Shown one piece after another: positions 6,955 through 15,499 of a stretch of 35,591 bases of DNA; position 1 is the first letter of the stretch, and each line of letters opens with the position of its first letter. The DNA comes from CAYGZM01 sp964354365 (GTDB lineage Bacteria; Planctomycetota; Phycisphaerae; Sedimentisphaerales; Anaerobacaceae). The notes under the pieces were generated by a model. It was not told the origin of the DNA and did not search any database. It saw only the letters and a list, made by a program, of their open reading frames with translations. The DNA lies in the NCBI GenBank assembly GCA_964354365.1, contig CAYGZM010000024.1:1-35591 (forward strand), read 5' to 3'. Position numbers and translations under genes: made by a program.

Positions 6955-8985
6955 ATGCCCGTCATGTCCAATATGTCGATAAAACGTAAGCTTATTTCTA
7001 TCATCATGCTGACGTGCACCGGGGCGTTGCTGCTGGCCGGCGGCGTATTTGTCGTTTCGGAGTGGGTTTCTGTTCGGCGTCTTATGGTGCAAAACCTGTC
7101 CACGCACGCAGCGATGACAGGCGACAACTGCAAGGCGGCCCTGGCTTTCCAAGACGCCAATGATGCAAAGGAAACGCTATCTAACCTCCGTGAGGAGTCT
7201 TCCGTAGTCTTTGGGTGCATCCGTGGCAAAGACGGCAAGGTTTTTGCGCACTATAGCCGTGACTCTGCCGAGGACTCAGCAGGAGATTTTGACTGCGGAT
7301 CGCCGATCCTCAAGCTTGGAGAAGATGGATATCTTTTCGACGAGGCGTATTTGACGTTGTTCAAAGGCATCATTCTCGACGGGGAGACAATCGGAACGAT
7401 TTGCCTGCGTTCGGATTTGCAGCCGATGTATGCGATGCTCAAGGACAAGACTGCTACGATAATCGGCGTCGTGCTGCTTGTATCTCTGGCAGCGTATCTC
7501 GTATCATCGAGACTCCAGGCGATAATCTCCAGGCCGATCCTGAGTCTGGCGGGCGTTGCGAAGGTGGTTTCCGAAGATAAGGACTATTCAACCCGCGCTT
7601 CAAAGCAGAGTAACGACGAGGTGGGCCTGCTAATAGATTCGTTCAACGAGATGTTGGAGCAGATTGAACGGCGGGACGCGGCTCTCGTCGGGGTCAATGA
7701 GGAATTGGAGGTAAGAGTGAGGCAGCGGACCGCAGATCTGACAGCTATGAATCGGGAGCTGCAAGATTCCGTCGAGCGGGCGAATCTGCTGGCCAAAGAG
7801 GCGACACAGGCCAGCGAGGCCAAGAGCCAGTTTCTTGCGAATATGAGCCACGAAATCCGTACGCCAATGAATGGGATTATAGGTTTCACGGACATACTGG
7901 CCGATGAGAATCTGGGGGATCAGCAGAGAGAGTATGTCAACATCATAAGAAATTGCGGGCGGGAGCTGTTGGTGCTGATCAACGATATCCTGGACTTCTC
8001 CAGGATCGAGGCGAACAAGCTGGAGGCTGAGATCGCCAGCTGCTCATTAGCCGAGCTGCTCAACGCCGTTGAATCGTTTATGAGGCCAAAGGCGGAGGAA
8101 AAGGGTCTTGAGTTCAAGGTTTTGGAGTCCGCCGGCCTGCCTTCGCAGATACGCACGGATCCGCTTCGCCTCCGCCAGTGTTTGGTCAACCTTGTGGGCA
8201 ACGCCATCAAGTTCACGCAAGCGGGCCACGTGTACATTAATATCCTTGTTCAGGAGGAGGCGGGCGAGCCGTATATCTGCTTCAACGTTGAGGATACGGG
8301 CATCGGCATCCCGCAGGACAAGCAAAAAACCATATTCGAAGCATTTACTCAGGCCGATGGGAGCTATACCCGTAAATACGGGGGTTCCGGGCTGGGCCTG
8401 ACGATCACGAAGCGCCTCGCGGAGATTCTGGGAGGCCGGCTCACGGTGATAAGCAAGGAAGGGGAAGGTTCGACATTTTCTCTGACATTGCCCATTGGTG
8501 TTGATACGCGCGACAACTCGTTCCTGGACAGACACAACCTTGTACAAGAGCTGCGGGCTGAGGATGAGTCGGCAACATCGAAGTTTTCCGGGCGAGTCCT
8601 GGTTGCTGAGGATACTCTGACCAACCAGGTCCTGGTTGAGCTGCTTCTGAAACGTTTGGGCCTGGATGTTACAATTGCCGCAGATGGGATCGAGGCGGTG
8701 GACAAGGCCCTGAGCGGGGATTTCGACCTGATATTGATGGACATACAGATGCCCAAAATGAATGGCTACGAGGCGACACGCGCCCTTCGAGAAAAGGGCC
8801 TTGCGACGCCGATAGTCGCCCTGACGGCGCATGCGATGAAGGGCGATGATAAGAAATGTATCGAATCGGGCTGCGATGACTATTTGAGCAAGCCCATCGA
8901 CCGCCAAAAGCTGCTCGATGTAATCAGCAAGTACCTGCCGTCGCAGGCACAGATTGTGCGAGAAGCATCCAGCGCAGTCACATAA
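6955..8985 (+). CDS. Hybrid sensor histidine kinase with receiver domain
   Basis: A 676-residue inner-membrane sensor. A first membrane segment (about 12-35) and a second (about 165-183) enclose a ~130-residue periplasmic region resembling CHASE8. HAMP follows (about 183-240), then a coiled coil, and a HisKA domain with the phosphorylated His299 in FLANMSHEIRTPMNGIIGF. The ATPase domain has N-box LVNLVGNAIKF, DTGIGIP and GGSGLGLTI. A C-terminal receiver carries Asp596 in LMDIQMP and the lysine of YLSKP. No output domain is present, so a separate phosphotransfer or response protein is needed. The start has a TGAGGT site seven bases upstream. With the YfiR protein and TonB receptor it probably relays an outer-membrane signal inward. 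Confidence 0.92.
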   Translation: MPVMSNMSIKRKLISIIMLTCTGALLLAGGVFVVSEWVSVRRLMVQNLSTHAAMTGDNCKAALAFQDANDAKETLSNLREESSVVFGCIRGKDGKVFAHYSRDSAEDSAGDFDCGSPILKLGEDGYLFDEAYLTLFKGIILDGETIGTICLRSDLQPMYAMLKDKTATIIGVVLLVSLAAYLVSSRLQAIISRPILSLAGVAKVVSEDKDYSTRASKQSNDEVGLLIDSFNEMLEQIERRDAALVGVNEELEVRVRQRTADLTAMNRELQDSVERANLLAKEATQASEAKSQFLANMSHEIRTPMNGIIGFTDILADENLGDQQREYVNIIRNCGRELLVLINDILDFSRIEANKLEAEIASCSLAELLNAVESFMRPKAEEKGLEFKVLESAGLPSQIRTDPLRLRQCLVNLVGNAIKFTQAGHVYINILVQEEAGEPYICFNVEDTGIGIPQDKQKTIFEAFTQADGSYTRKYGGSGLGLTITKRLAEILGGRLTVISKEGEGSTFSLTLPIGVDTRDNSFLDRHNLVQELRAEDESATSKFSGRVLVAEDTLTNQVLVELLLKRLGLDVTIAADGIEAVDKALSGDFDLILMDIQMPKMNGYEATRALREKGLATPIVALTAHAMKGDDKKCIESGCDDYLSKPIDRQKLLDVISKYLPSQAQIVREASSAVT

Positions 8986-9031
8986 ACTCGGCCTCCAACG
9001 GTCCCTGCCCAGCGAGTTTTTCCTTTTTTTT
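8984..9031 (+). terminator. Candidate intrinsic terminator of the receptor-YfiR-kinase operon
   Basis: AAACTCG (8984-8990, overlapping the kinase stop codon) can pair with CGAGTTT (9013-9019). A T-rich tract runs to 9031 (TTTTTCCTTTTTTTT). The loop is long (22 bases) and the stem short, so this is plausible rather than strong. Confidence 0.5.
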
Positions 9032-9135
9032 GTCTGCGTGCACGGGTAGAATCTGTGCGCTGCGCAAAGACCAGCCAGCCGCGTGTATAAGATAGAGGCA
9101 GGATTTGAGTGGCTCAAGAAAGTGAGGTGACGGCT

Positions 9136-9627
9136 ATGGATAAGCTTTATGATTCCGAAACGGGCTGCTGCCCGCGGTTTGACCCCGGGCCGTGGGATGA
9201 GAAAGAGGTCAAGTTTGAAGGCAAGCTGTTTGTGAAGGACCGCGTGCGGAGCATTTTTCATATTCCGCTGAACTTCGGCAAGGTGATGGTGCGGAATATG
9301 GAGAGGATTTCCTCAGCCGGGGCGCTGCCGCCGATACCGCTTGTGTTGAGCGACGAGAACTCGCTTTGGGGGGCGGATGTGTATATCGCGGTGGCCAACG
9401 ATGTGCCGGGCGCAGAGATGGCGAGGGTATCGGGAACGTTTCTGGCGAAGGTTTTTGAAGGGCCGTACAAGAACATCAGAAATTGGATCGGCCAGATGAA
9501 GAAGTACATCGCCTCGAAGGGACGGGACATCGAGAAGATGTACTTCTTCTATACGACGTGCCCGAAGTGCGCCGAATATTACGGCAAGAACTACGTTGTG
9601 ATATTGGCGAAGGTTCGCGGGTCATAA
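9136..9627 (+). CDS. Conserved-looking hypothetical protein with CCPRF and CPKC motifs
   Basis: A 163-residue soluble protein without a signal peptide. It opens MDKLYDSETGCCPRFDP and ends with TTCPKCAEYYGKNYVVILAKV, so two cysteine clusters lie near the ends. The middle (KLFVKDRVRSIFHIPLNFGKVMVRNM) is amphipathic, and VYIAVANDVPGAEMARVSGTFLAKVFEGPY is reminiscent of GyrI-like ligand-binding folds. I recall similar proteins carrying a loose 'hydrolase' label, but no catalytic motif supports this. ATG 9136 was chosen over GTG 9109 because GAGGTGA lies eight bases upstream. It has no operon partner: the kinase terminator is upstream and a convergent acylphosphatase gene downstream. Confidence 0.75.
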   Translation: MDKLYDSETGCCPRFDPGPWDEKEVKFEGKLFVKDRVRSIFHIPLNFGKVMVRNMERISSAGALPPIPLVLSDENSLWGADVYIAVANDVPGAEMARVSGTFLAKVFEGPYKNIRNWIGQMKKYIASKGRDIEKMYFFYTTCPKCAEYYGKNYVVILAKVRGS

Positions 9628-9715
9628 GATTCGGCGTGGGCGTTGCAGTCTGAAACGTCGAGCATTATTTAGAGGCCGTTGTGTTCGGCATGCTTGCGGT
9701 GACGGTGCGGCTGAG

Positions 9716-9985
9716 TTAAAAAGTGATCTTGAAGTCTGAATATCGGGGGTTTGGGGGCAGGTCGGTAATTTTGGCCTCCCTTATGTAGCCGGCGAAGGTC
9801 TGCTTGACTTCGGCGATGCAGTTTTCTATATCCTGAGCTGGGCCCTGGGCGAATACCTCGACCGAACCGTCGTGAAGGTTGCGGACAAAGCCGGTGAGCT
9901 GGTGACGATTGGCGATTCTGTGTGCGGTGAAGCGAAAGCCCACCCCCTGAACGCGCCCGATGAAGACTATTTGTTTGGCAGCCAT
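9716..9985 (-). CDS. acyP: Acylphosphatase
   Basis: An 89-residue cytoplasmic enzyme that hydrolyses acyl phosphates. The family motif GRVQGVGFRF contains the phosphate-binding Arg18, and GFVRNLHDGSVEVFAQG contains the catalytic Asn36, both in the expected places. The length matches the usual ~90 residues. The internal ATG (position 5 of the longest reading) was chosen because MAAKQIVF fits the family start. It is monocistronic and converges with the upstream hypothetical gene. Confidence 0.93.
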   Translation of the reverse strand: MAAKQIVFIGRVQGVGFRFTAHRIANRHQLTGFVRNLHDGSVEVFAQGPAQDIENCIAEVKQTFAGYIREAKITDLPPNPRYSDFKITF

Positions 9986-10340
9986 TGTCTCGCACATCGT
10001 ATTTCGTATGTCGTATTACATGGCCGGGCCGACCGACCCCGGCACGCAACGCAATATGGTAACAGGGGACTTCTCCGGATTCAAGACGATACTGACTCGG
10101 TATAACGTGCCTGCAAGAGACTCTCGGGGCAGGGTCCTTTCACTGCTCAGAGGTCCTGCACCTGACCGCAATCGGATCGGAGCATAGAGCTTGTGTCGGC
10201 GGGTGGATTAGTATAGTATGGCGGAACAGGGGCGGTGCTGGAAACAGGCAGAGTTATTGATGCTTGGATAAATAATCTGACAAACATATTGTCACTCCTG
10301 CGCAGGCAGAAGCCTTTTCAAGGATGAGAAAGGAGATTCT
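9986..10340. other. Divergent intergenic region
   Basis: About 350 bases between the acylphosphatase start and the membrane protein start. No gene is supported. It contains AT-rich possible -10 elements (TATAGT near 10212) without a convincing -35, and a fragment GTCACTCCTGCGCAGGCAGA near 10289 resembling part of a dispersed repeat. An AGGAG site at 10331-10335 belongs to the next gene. Confidence 0.5.
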
Positions 10341-12206
10341 GTGCTGAGTTATGCAATCGGCCGCCGGGTGGTCTGGATTCTGGAACATCGCCGCCTTGCT
10401 ATTATTCTATCGGTCTTCGGGGTGGCGGCGACGCTCCCTGCATTGCGCACGGGATTGCTGAACGACGATTTGCATCATTGGGCGGTTCTTGCGGGGCCAT
10501 CGCAAATCGGGGACGATTTGTCGAACCTGGGGATAAGCGGCGGAGAGTCCGGACGGCTTTCCACAGCGATCTCGGAGCAGTTTGCGCCGATGGACCCGAA
10601 GTGGAATCTCACGGCCCTCAGGAATTACGGTGCGCTTCCGTGGTGGACGTACGACGGCCTTTGGGTGCGGTTCTGGCGGCCACTGAGCAGCTTGACGCAT
10701 TGGCTTGATTATCGTTTGTTCGGGACCTGGCCGGCGGCGATGCACGCGCACAACTTAGTATGGCTGGGGGCGGTCCTGTTTCTGGTGACAGTGCTCTATC
10801 GGCGGCTGATGGCGCCGGCGTGGATGGCGGGTCTTGCGGCGCTGATGTATGTGTTGGATGACTTCAGCTATTTTCCGGCGATGTGGATTGCGAACAGGAA
10901 TATCTTCTTGTCGCTGTTCTTCGGCGTGTTGTGCCTGCTGTGGCATCACCGCTGGCGTGAGAGGCGTTCGCCGGCGGCCGGGGTCGTGTCGGTTGTGTTT
11001 CTAATTGGCTCGCTGCTCTCGGCGGAGGCTGGCGTGGCGACCTGTGCGTACCTTTTTGCATACGCGGTTACTATCGATAAGGGGAACTGGGTGCGGCGGG
11101 GGTTGAGTCTGGCCCCGGCGGTTGCGGTGACGGTGATGTGGCGTATGGTCTATAATGCATTGGGGCACGGCGCCGGCGGCGGCAGCTTCTACTTGGACCC
11201 GACCCGCGAACCCCTGCGCTATGCGTGGGCGGTGCTGGTGCGGGGCCCGATCCTTATTATGCGTGAGTGGAGCGGCATCGCGGCGGACATATTCAACTAT
11301 CTGCCCGGCTCTGCGACGATCCTGTTCTGGCCGCTTGTTGTGGCGTTCGTTGTGGTTGTATTGGTGGCGCTGCTTCCTCTGCTGCGAGCCAGCCGTATGG
11401 CGCGGTTCTGGCTGATTGGCATGCATCTTTCCGTTCTGCCCATCTGCGCGACGATGCCGATGAATCGGAACCTGCTTTTCGTTGGGATAGGGGCATGCGG
11501 GCTTATCGCGCTGTATGTCGGCGGGTACGTGCGTGCAGAGCAGTGGGCGCCGAGGTCGCGGGTCCGGCGATGGCTGGCGCAGGGCGTCTGTGTTATGCTG
11601 GTGCTTGCGCATCTGCCCTTTGCGTTGGCGGCGAGGATCGCATCTCCGGCGACAACGTCTCTGATTGTAGGGAGAGTCGAGGAGACAATGGAAATAGATT
11701 CGCCGGAGGGTATGGATGAGCAGTATCTTGTAGTCGTCAACGCGCCTAATCCTGCTTCGTTTTTCTATATTCCTTTTATAAAGGCCTACGAGGGCCAGGC
11801 TCTGCCTCGCGGGATTCGCGTCCTTGCTCCCTCGTTCGCGGCCCTCGAGGCGATACGAGAAGACGACAGAAGTCTAACGGTGCGGTCGGCATCGGGTAAT
11901 CTTCTATCGTGCCGGTCGGGTCGGATGTTTGATGTGGATATGATATACCTGTTCGAGGCCGTCAGCGAGGTTCGCGGCGCGGACCACGGCCTTCGCGCCG
12001 GCCAGAAGATAGAGCTGCCGGGCATGTCCGCAGAGGTCCTGGAGGTTGACGGCAAGGGTATGCCGGTGGCGGCGTCGTTCAGGTTTGCAGTCTCGCTGGA
12101 CGACCCATCATTAAGATGGCTCCAGTGGAGCTGGAAGAAGGACCGCTACCTTCCGTTTAAGGTTCCGGGGATTGGGGAACGGGTCTATGTGCACGGCCCG
12201 TTTTAG
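10341..12206 (+). CDS. Multi-pass membrane protein, GT-C glycosyltransferase-like
   Basis: A 621-residue integral membrane protein with roughly ten hydrophobic segments in the first ~430 residues and a ~190-residue hydrophilic C-terminal domain. After the first membrane helix comes Asn41-Asp42-Asp43 followed by HHW. An acidic pair in the first external loop is typical of GT-C enzymes, which use polyprenyl-phosphate sugars. The motifs FWRPLSSLTHWLDYRLFG and MHAHNLVW also fit this group. No family can be named with certainty, and the acceptor is unknown. The start is GTG with AGGAG five bases upstream. It is followed by a hairpin at 12214-12242 and stands alone. Confidence 0.65.
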   Translation: MLSYAIGRRVVWILEHRRLAIILSVFGVAATLPALRTGLLNDDLHHWAVLAGPSQIGDDLSNLGISGGESGRLSTAISEQFAPMDPKWNLTALRNYGALPWWTYDGLWVRFWRPLSSLTHWLDYRLFGTWPAAMHAHNLVWLGAVLFLVTVLYRRLMAPAWMAGLAALMYVLDDFSYFPAMWIANRNIFLSLFFGVLCLLWHHRWRERRSPAAGVVSVVFLIGSLLSAEAGVATCAYLFAYAVTIDKGNWVRRGLSLAPAVAVTVMWRMVYNALGHGAGGGSFYLDPTREPLRYAWAVLVRGPILIMREWSGIAADIFNYLPGSATILFWPLVVAFVVVVLVALLPLLRASRMARFWLIGMHLSVLPICATMPMNRNLLFVGIGACGLIALYVGGYVRAEQWAPRSRVRRWLAQGVCVMLVLAHLPFALAARIASPATTSLIVGRVEETMEIDSPEGMDEQYLVVVNAPNPASFFYIPFIKAYEGQALPRGIRVLAPSFAALEAIREDDRSLTVRSASGNLLSCRSGRMFDVDMIYLFEAVSEVRGADHGLRAGQKIELPGMSAEVLEVDGKGMPVAASFRFAVSLDDPSLRWLQWSWKKDRYLPFKVPGIGERVYVHGPF

Positions 12207-12213
12207 CGGCGCG

Positions 12214-12242
12214 GTCTGATTTCGCTCTTGGCGAGATCGGAC
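12214..12242 (+). terminator. Perfect 12-bp hairpin after the membrane protein gene
   Basis: GTCTGATTTCGC (12214-12225) pairs along its whole length with GCGAGATCGGAC (12231-12242), using two G-T pairs and a 5-base loop. It begins eight bases after the stop codon. No T-tract follows, so it may be an RNA-stability or Rho-assisted element. Confidence 0.45.
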
Positions 12243-12336
12243 GGGTGACTTCTCGTTTGCCCTTGTCTCCTTGGCAATCCAACCGGCGTCCCGCGGGAAT
12301 GCACGCCAATTCTTTTCATCGTGGAGCGGTTTGGTG

Positions 12337-12365
12337 TTCACTCGGCAGAGAAATTGGCGTATAAT
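12337..12365 (+). promoter_or_regulatory. Putative sigma70-type promoter for the GAF-phosphatase/cmk/plsC operon
   Basis: TTCACT (12337-12342), a 17-base spacer and a perfect TATAAT (12360-12365) lie about 30 bases before the ATG of the phosphatase gene. No strong ribosome site is seen between, so the leader is short. Confidence 0.55.
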
Positions 12366-12396
12366 TCGTATTTTAGACACGCGGTGTTAATTGGCT

Positions 12397-13695
12397 ATGA
12401 CTGAGAAAACGAACAAACAGATAGAACGAGATGAGCAGATTTATCAGCTCACCACGCTTGCGGCGGGGAGGTTCTCGCTTCAGGAGGTCCTGGACAGATT
12501 AGCCGAGGCTGCCGTTAAGATTACAGGCGTTAAAGCGTGCTCGATTCGGCTGCTGGACGAAGAGGCCGGCGATTTGAAGATGCGAAGCACTTATGGGCTT
12601 AGCGAAGAGTATCGCAATAAGGGGGTGGTCTCGAAGAACGACCCCGTTGTCGAGGCCGCTTTCGCGGGTGAGGCGGTGGTGCTGGACGATATGCGGGTCG
12701 ATGGGCGGGTCAAATACCGAGAGGCCACGATCAAAGAGGGGCTTGTGAGCCAGCTTACCGTTGCGATGCAGTTCAGGGGCGATGCGATTGGAGTGCTTCG
12801 GCTTTACAGTCCGAGGCCAAAGCACTTCGAGGAGGACGATATCCAGTTGGCGCGGGCGGTCGCCTCGCAGTGTGCGGTCGCGATAAGGAACGCCAGGCTG
12901 TACGCCGAGGCGCTCGAGGGCGCCCGCGTTGCGGAGCAGATGCGCCTGGCCGGGCTGGTTCAGCGAAGAATGATTCCCCAAAAAGCGCCCCAAGTGACCG
13001 GACTGGATGTGGCGGCTGTCTATATCCCGTGTTTCGACGTTGGGGGCGATTTCTACGACTTTCTGAAGATCGGTGACAACCGGGTTGTCGTTGCGATATC
13101 CGACGTTATGGGCAAGGGTATTCCGGCGGCGCTTATGATGAGCTGCTTTCGAGGGGCGCTGCGGGCTTATGCCGATGGGCGGAGCAGCAGGAAGAGCCTG
13201 GGCGAATTGATTGATAAGCTCAACAGGGCGGTGTGCTGCGAATGCGACGAGGGCCAGTTCATTACGCTCTTCTATGCAATCATAGACACCAAGGATATGA
13301 CGATAACGTATTGCAGTTGCGGCCACGAGCCGACGGTGGTGATTCGAGACGGCAAAACCGTGGACCTGGACAAGGGCGGACTCGTGCTTGGGGTCGATGC
13401 GGATGCGGAATACGAGATCGGGACGGTTAAGCTGAAAGAAGGTGACTGCCTGCTGTTCTATACGGACGGCCTGATTGACGCGGCCAACTTCGACGGCGGC
13501 CTCTGGGGGCGGGAGCGGCTGCTGGGAACGGCGAAAAAATTCACCGCCGGGTCGGCGCAGCGGATGGTTGATAACATCCTCGGGTACAGGAGGCGGTTTG
13601 TTGGGCTTACCAGGCAAATTGACGATACGAGCATTGTAGTTGTGAAGGTTGACAGGAAAGCAGGGCGCGAGTCCGCAAAGCAGGTTGGCTCCTGA
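12397..13695 (+). CDS. GAF-domain SpoIIE/RsbU-type PP2C phosphatase
   Basis: A 432-residue cytoplasmic regulator. Residues ~20-175 form a GAF domain (LQEVLDRLAEAAVKITGVKACSIRL, AVASQCAVAIRNARLYAEA). After a short helical linker (RMIPQKAPQ) comes a PPM/SpoIIE phosphatase with GGDFYDF (216-222), ISDVMGKGIPAALMMS, CGHEPTV and LLFYTDGLIDAAN, which hold the metal-binding aspartates. Such enzymes dephosphorylate anti-anti-sigma (STAS) proteins, but no STAS or kinase gene is nearby. ATG 12397 was preferred to TTG 12391. The stop is followed after one base by the cmk start, so translation is probably coupled. Confidence 0.9.
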   Translation: MTEKTNKQIERDEQIYQLTTLAAGRFSLQEVLDRLAEAAVKITGVKACSIRLLDEEAGDLKMRSTYGLSEEYRNKGVVSKNDPVVEAAFAGEAVVLDDMRVDGRVKYREATIKEGLVSQLTVAMQFRGDAIGVLRLYSPRPKHFEEDDIQLARAVASQCAVAIRNARLYAEALEGARVAEQMRLAGLVQRRMIPQKAPQVTGLDVAAVYIPCFDVGGDFYDFLKIGDNRVVVAISDVMGKGIPAALMMSCFRGALRAYADGRSSRKSLGELIDKLNRAVCCECDEGQFITLFYAIIDTKDMTITYCSCGHEPTVVIRDGKTVDLDKGGLVLGVDADAEYEIGTVKLKEGDCLLFYTDGLIDAANFDGGLWGRERLLGTAKKFTAGSAQRMVDNILGYRRRFVGLTRQIDDTSIVVVKVDRKAGRESAKQVGS

Positions 13696-13696
13696 G

Positions 13697-14380
13697 ATGG
13701 CGAATTTTGTTGTTACGATTGACGGCCCTGCGGCGAGCGGCAAGAGCACGGTTGCCCGTCTGTTGGCGGGCCGGCTTGACGCCGGTTTCCTTGATACCGG
13801 TGCAATGTACAGGGCGGTGACGTTGGCGGCGATGCGGGCGGGGGTCGATATGGGTAACGAGGAAGAGCTGTTGGGCGTTATAGAGAAAGGCAAATTTCAA
13901 TTCTCATCCGAAGGGGGCAGGATGGCGGTTAGTGTCAACGGGATTGATGTCACTGAGCAGATACGCAGCCCGGAAGTGACTGCGAACGCGCGGTACGCGG
14001 CGTCGGCCCCGAGAGTCAGGGCGAAGCTCGTTGAGATGCAGAGGCAATTCGCTGCGGACAGGCAGAGGATAGTCGCTGAGGGCAGAGACCAGGGCACAGT
14101 GGTTTTTGCGGATGCGGATATGAAGTTCTACCTGACGGCCGAGGCGAAGGAACGGGCAAGAAGAAGGCAGGCGGAATTAGAGGCCGAGGGAAAACGGCAA
14201 GCCGCCGAGCAGGTGCAAAGGGCCATCGAAGAGAGGGACAAGAGTGATGAGGGCAGGGAGGTCGGGCCGTTGCGCCCGGCCAGCGACGCGATTATCGTTG
14301 ATACAACGCAGCTTGGCGTCGAAGAGGTCGTGGAGAAGCTTTTACGGTGCGTCGAAGAGAAATGTTCAAAGAAGGGCTAA
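13697..14380 (+). CDS. cmk: Cytidylate (CMP/dCMP) kinase
   Basis: A 227-residue cytoplasmic kinase that phosphorylates CMP and dCMP with ATP. The P-loop GPAASGKST is at residues 10-18, followed by FLDTGAMYRAVTLAA, the NMP-binding region, VAEGRDQGTVVFADADMKFYLTA and the lid ERARRRQAELEAEG. Length and motif order match bacterial Cmk. ATG 13697 was chosen because it starts at MANFVVTIDGPAASGKST; longer readings would overlap the phosphatase gene. Its end overlaps the plsC start by 19 bases, giving the common cmk-plsC order. Confidence 0.95.
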   Translation: MANFVVTIDGPAASGKSTVARLLAGRLDAGFLDTGAMYRAVTLAAMRAGVDMGNEEELLGVIEKGKFQFSSEGGRMAVSVNGIDVTEQIRSPEVTANARYAASAPRVRAKLVEMQRQFAADRQRIVAEGRDQGTVVFADADMKFYLTAEAKERARRRQAELEAEGKRQAAEQVQRAIEERDKSDEGREVGPLRPASDAIIVDTTQLGVEEVVEKLLRCVEEKCSKKG

Positions 14381-15015
14381 AAGCAGTCTGGTACAGGATT
14401 GCACGTGCGGTGCTGCGTGCGTTTTGCCTGGTTTTCTTTCGGCTGCGCGTCTTCGGGAGGGAGAATATCCCGGATGAGGGGGCGTTCATATTGGCGAGCA
14501 ACCACCAGAGCTACCTTGATCCGGTGCTGTGCGGGGTGCGTGTGAAGAGGCAGTTGTGGTATCTTGCGCGCGAGTCGCTGTTCTCGAACCGGTTCTTTGG
14601 CTGGCTGATTTCGTCTGTGGGTTCGCTGCCGTTGAAGCGGGGACAGGCCGATATGGCCACCGTCAGGCAGGTTATCGGGATACTCAAGGAGGGTAAAGGC
14701 GTGTGCCTTTTTCCGGAGGGCACCCGCACGGGTGACGGGAAAATCGAGGCGCTTAAGCCGGGGCTTGGGCTTCTGTGCAGGCGCGGCAACGCGGCGATTG
14801 TCCCGACCGTTGTTGACGGTGCGTTCGAATGTTGGCCGAGGCATAAGAAAATGTTCTCGTTTGGCTCAATTTGGGTGCAGTATGGCAAGGCCATCACGGC
14901 TGAGCTGGCCGAACAGATGGGCGACGAAAAATTGGCCGAGGTGTTGACCGACACGCTTCGCCGGATGCAGAACGACCTCCGCACAAAACGCGGCAAAGAA
15001 TTGTACCATTATTGA
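14362..15015 (+). CDS. plsC: 1-acyl-glycerol-3-phosphate acyltransferase family protein
   Basis: A 217-residue membrane-associated acyltransferase that would add the second acyl chain in phosphatidic acid synthesis. An N-terminal hydrophobic helix (RAFCLVFFRLRVF) is followed by the catalytic HX4D motif (His48-Asp53 in NHQSYLD), LKRGQAD, the glycerol-phosphate-binding FPEGTRTGDG, and a final IVPTVVDGAFECWP block. ATG 14362 overlaps the end of cmk by 19 bases, so the genes are coupled. The usual downstream rpsA is absent here. The family is certain; the acyl-acceptor preference is not. Confidence 0.9.
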   Translation: MFKEGLKAVWYRIARAVLRAFCLVFFRLRVFGRENIPDEGAFILASNHQSYLDPVLCGVRVKRQLWYLARESLFSNRFFGWLISSVGSLPLKRGQADMATVRQVIGILKEGKGVCLFPEGTRTGDGKIEALKPGLGLLCRRGNAAIVPTVVDGAFECWPRHKKMFSFGSIWVQYGKAITAELAEQMGDEKLAEVLTDTLRRMQNDLRTKRGKELYHY

Positions 15016-15499
15016 TTCACCTACCATTGGCGGATTCCCGGATAAGGGGGCGCGGGAGCAAACGGTTAAATCGCTTCCCAAATCGTAGTTGGCTTCTTCA
15101 GAGACGCTGGTGATGGCGCGGCAAAGGAGGGAAGAGCCGGGGAGGGGGGCCAATCTCAATCGTCGGACTGTAAAACCGGCTATGTCCTTGGGGGGGGGAG
15201 TTGGTGGGTGCTACAGGGGTAGCTTTGGTGGTTCTGGAGTCGCAGGATGAGGGGGTGACCACTGGCAGGGGGAAGGTCCGCAGAATCACGTAAATAAGTG
15301 CGACAATATAAGAAAACCTAATTTTCCGTTAAGTATTACTGATGTACAAGCGCAATTTTGCCTTCCTGCAGTAAAAAAATAGTTGTCTGTAAGCTATTTG
15401 GCCGGTGAGCCTTATGCTTCGAGGCGGGTCATCCTGGATCGAATCCCAGTGGTTGGGCATTGACTTGGGGCGCTCGGGCGGCTAAGATACGTTGTTTCT
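15016..15499. other. Non-coding gap before folC
   Basis: About 480 bases with no credible ORF. The first part is G-rich (a run near 15189-15199), and the second is AT-rich with possible promoter pieces (TATAAG near 15309). A segment at about 15400-15455 contains GGATCGAATCCCAG, which recalls a tRNA T-arm but does not fold into a cloverleaf. Confidence 0.5.

Noticed and set aside
8047..9261. Long minus-strand reading frame opposite the hybrid kinase
   Set aside because: Composition is random-like (rich in Arg, His, Pro, Gln), with no domain, and the plus strand has a clear kinase.
12499..13893. 464-codon minus-strand frame opposite the GAF-phosphatase and cmk
   Set aside because: An antisense shadow caused by codon bias; no motifs, and it crosses two certain genes.
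15400..15460. tRNA-like segment with GGATCGAATCCCAG
   Set aside because: Only a 4-bp stem with an 8-base loop forms; no acceptor stem, anticodon arm or CCA end can be drawn on either strand.
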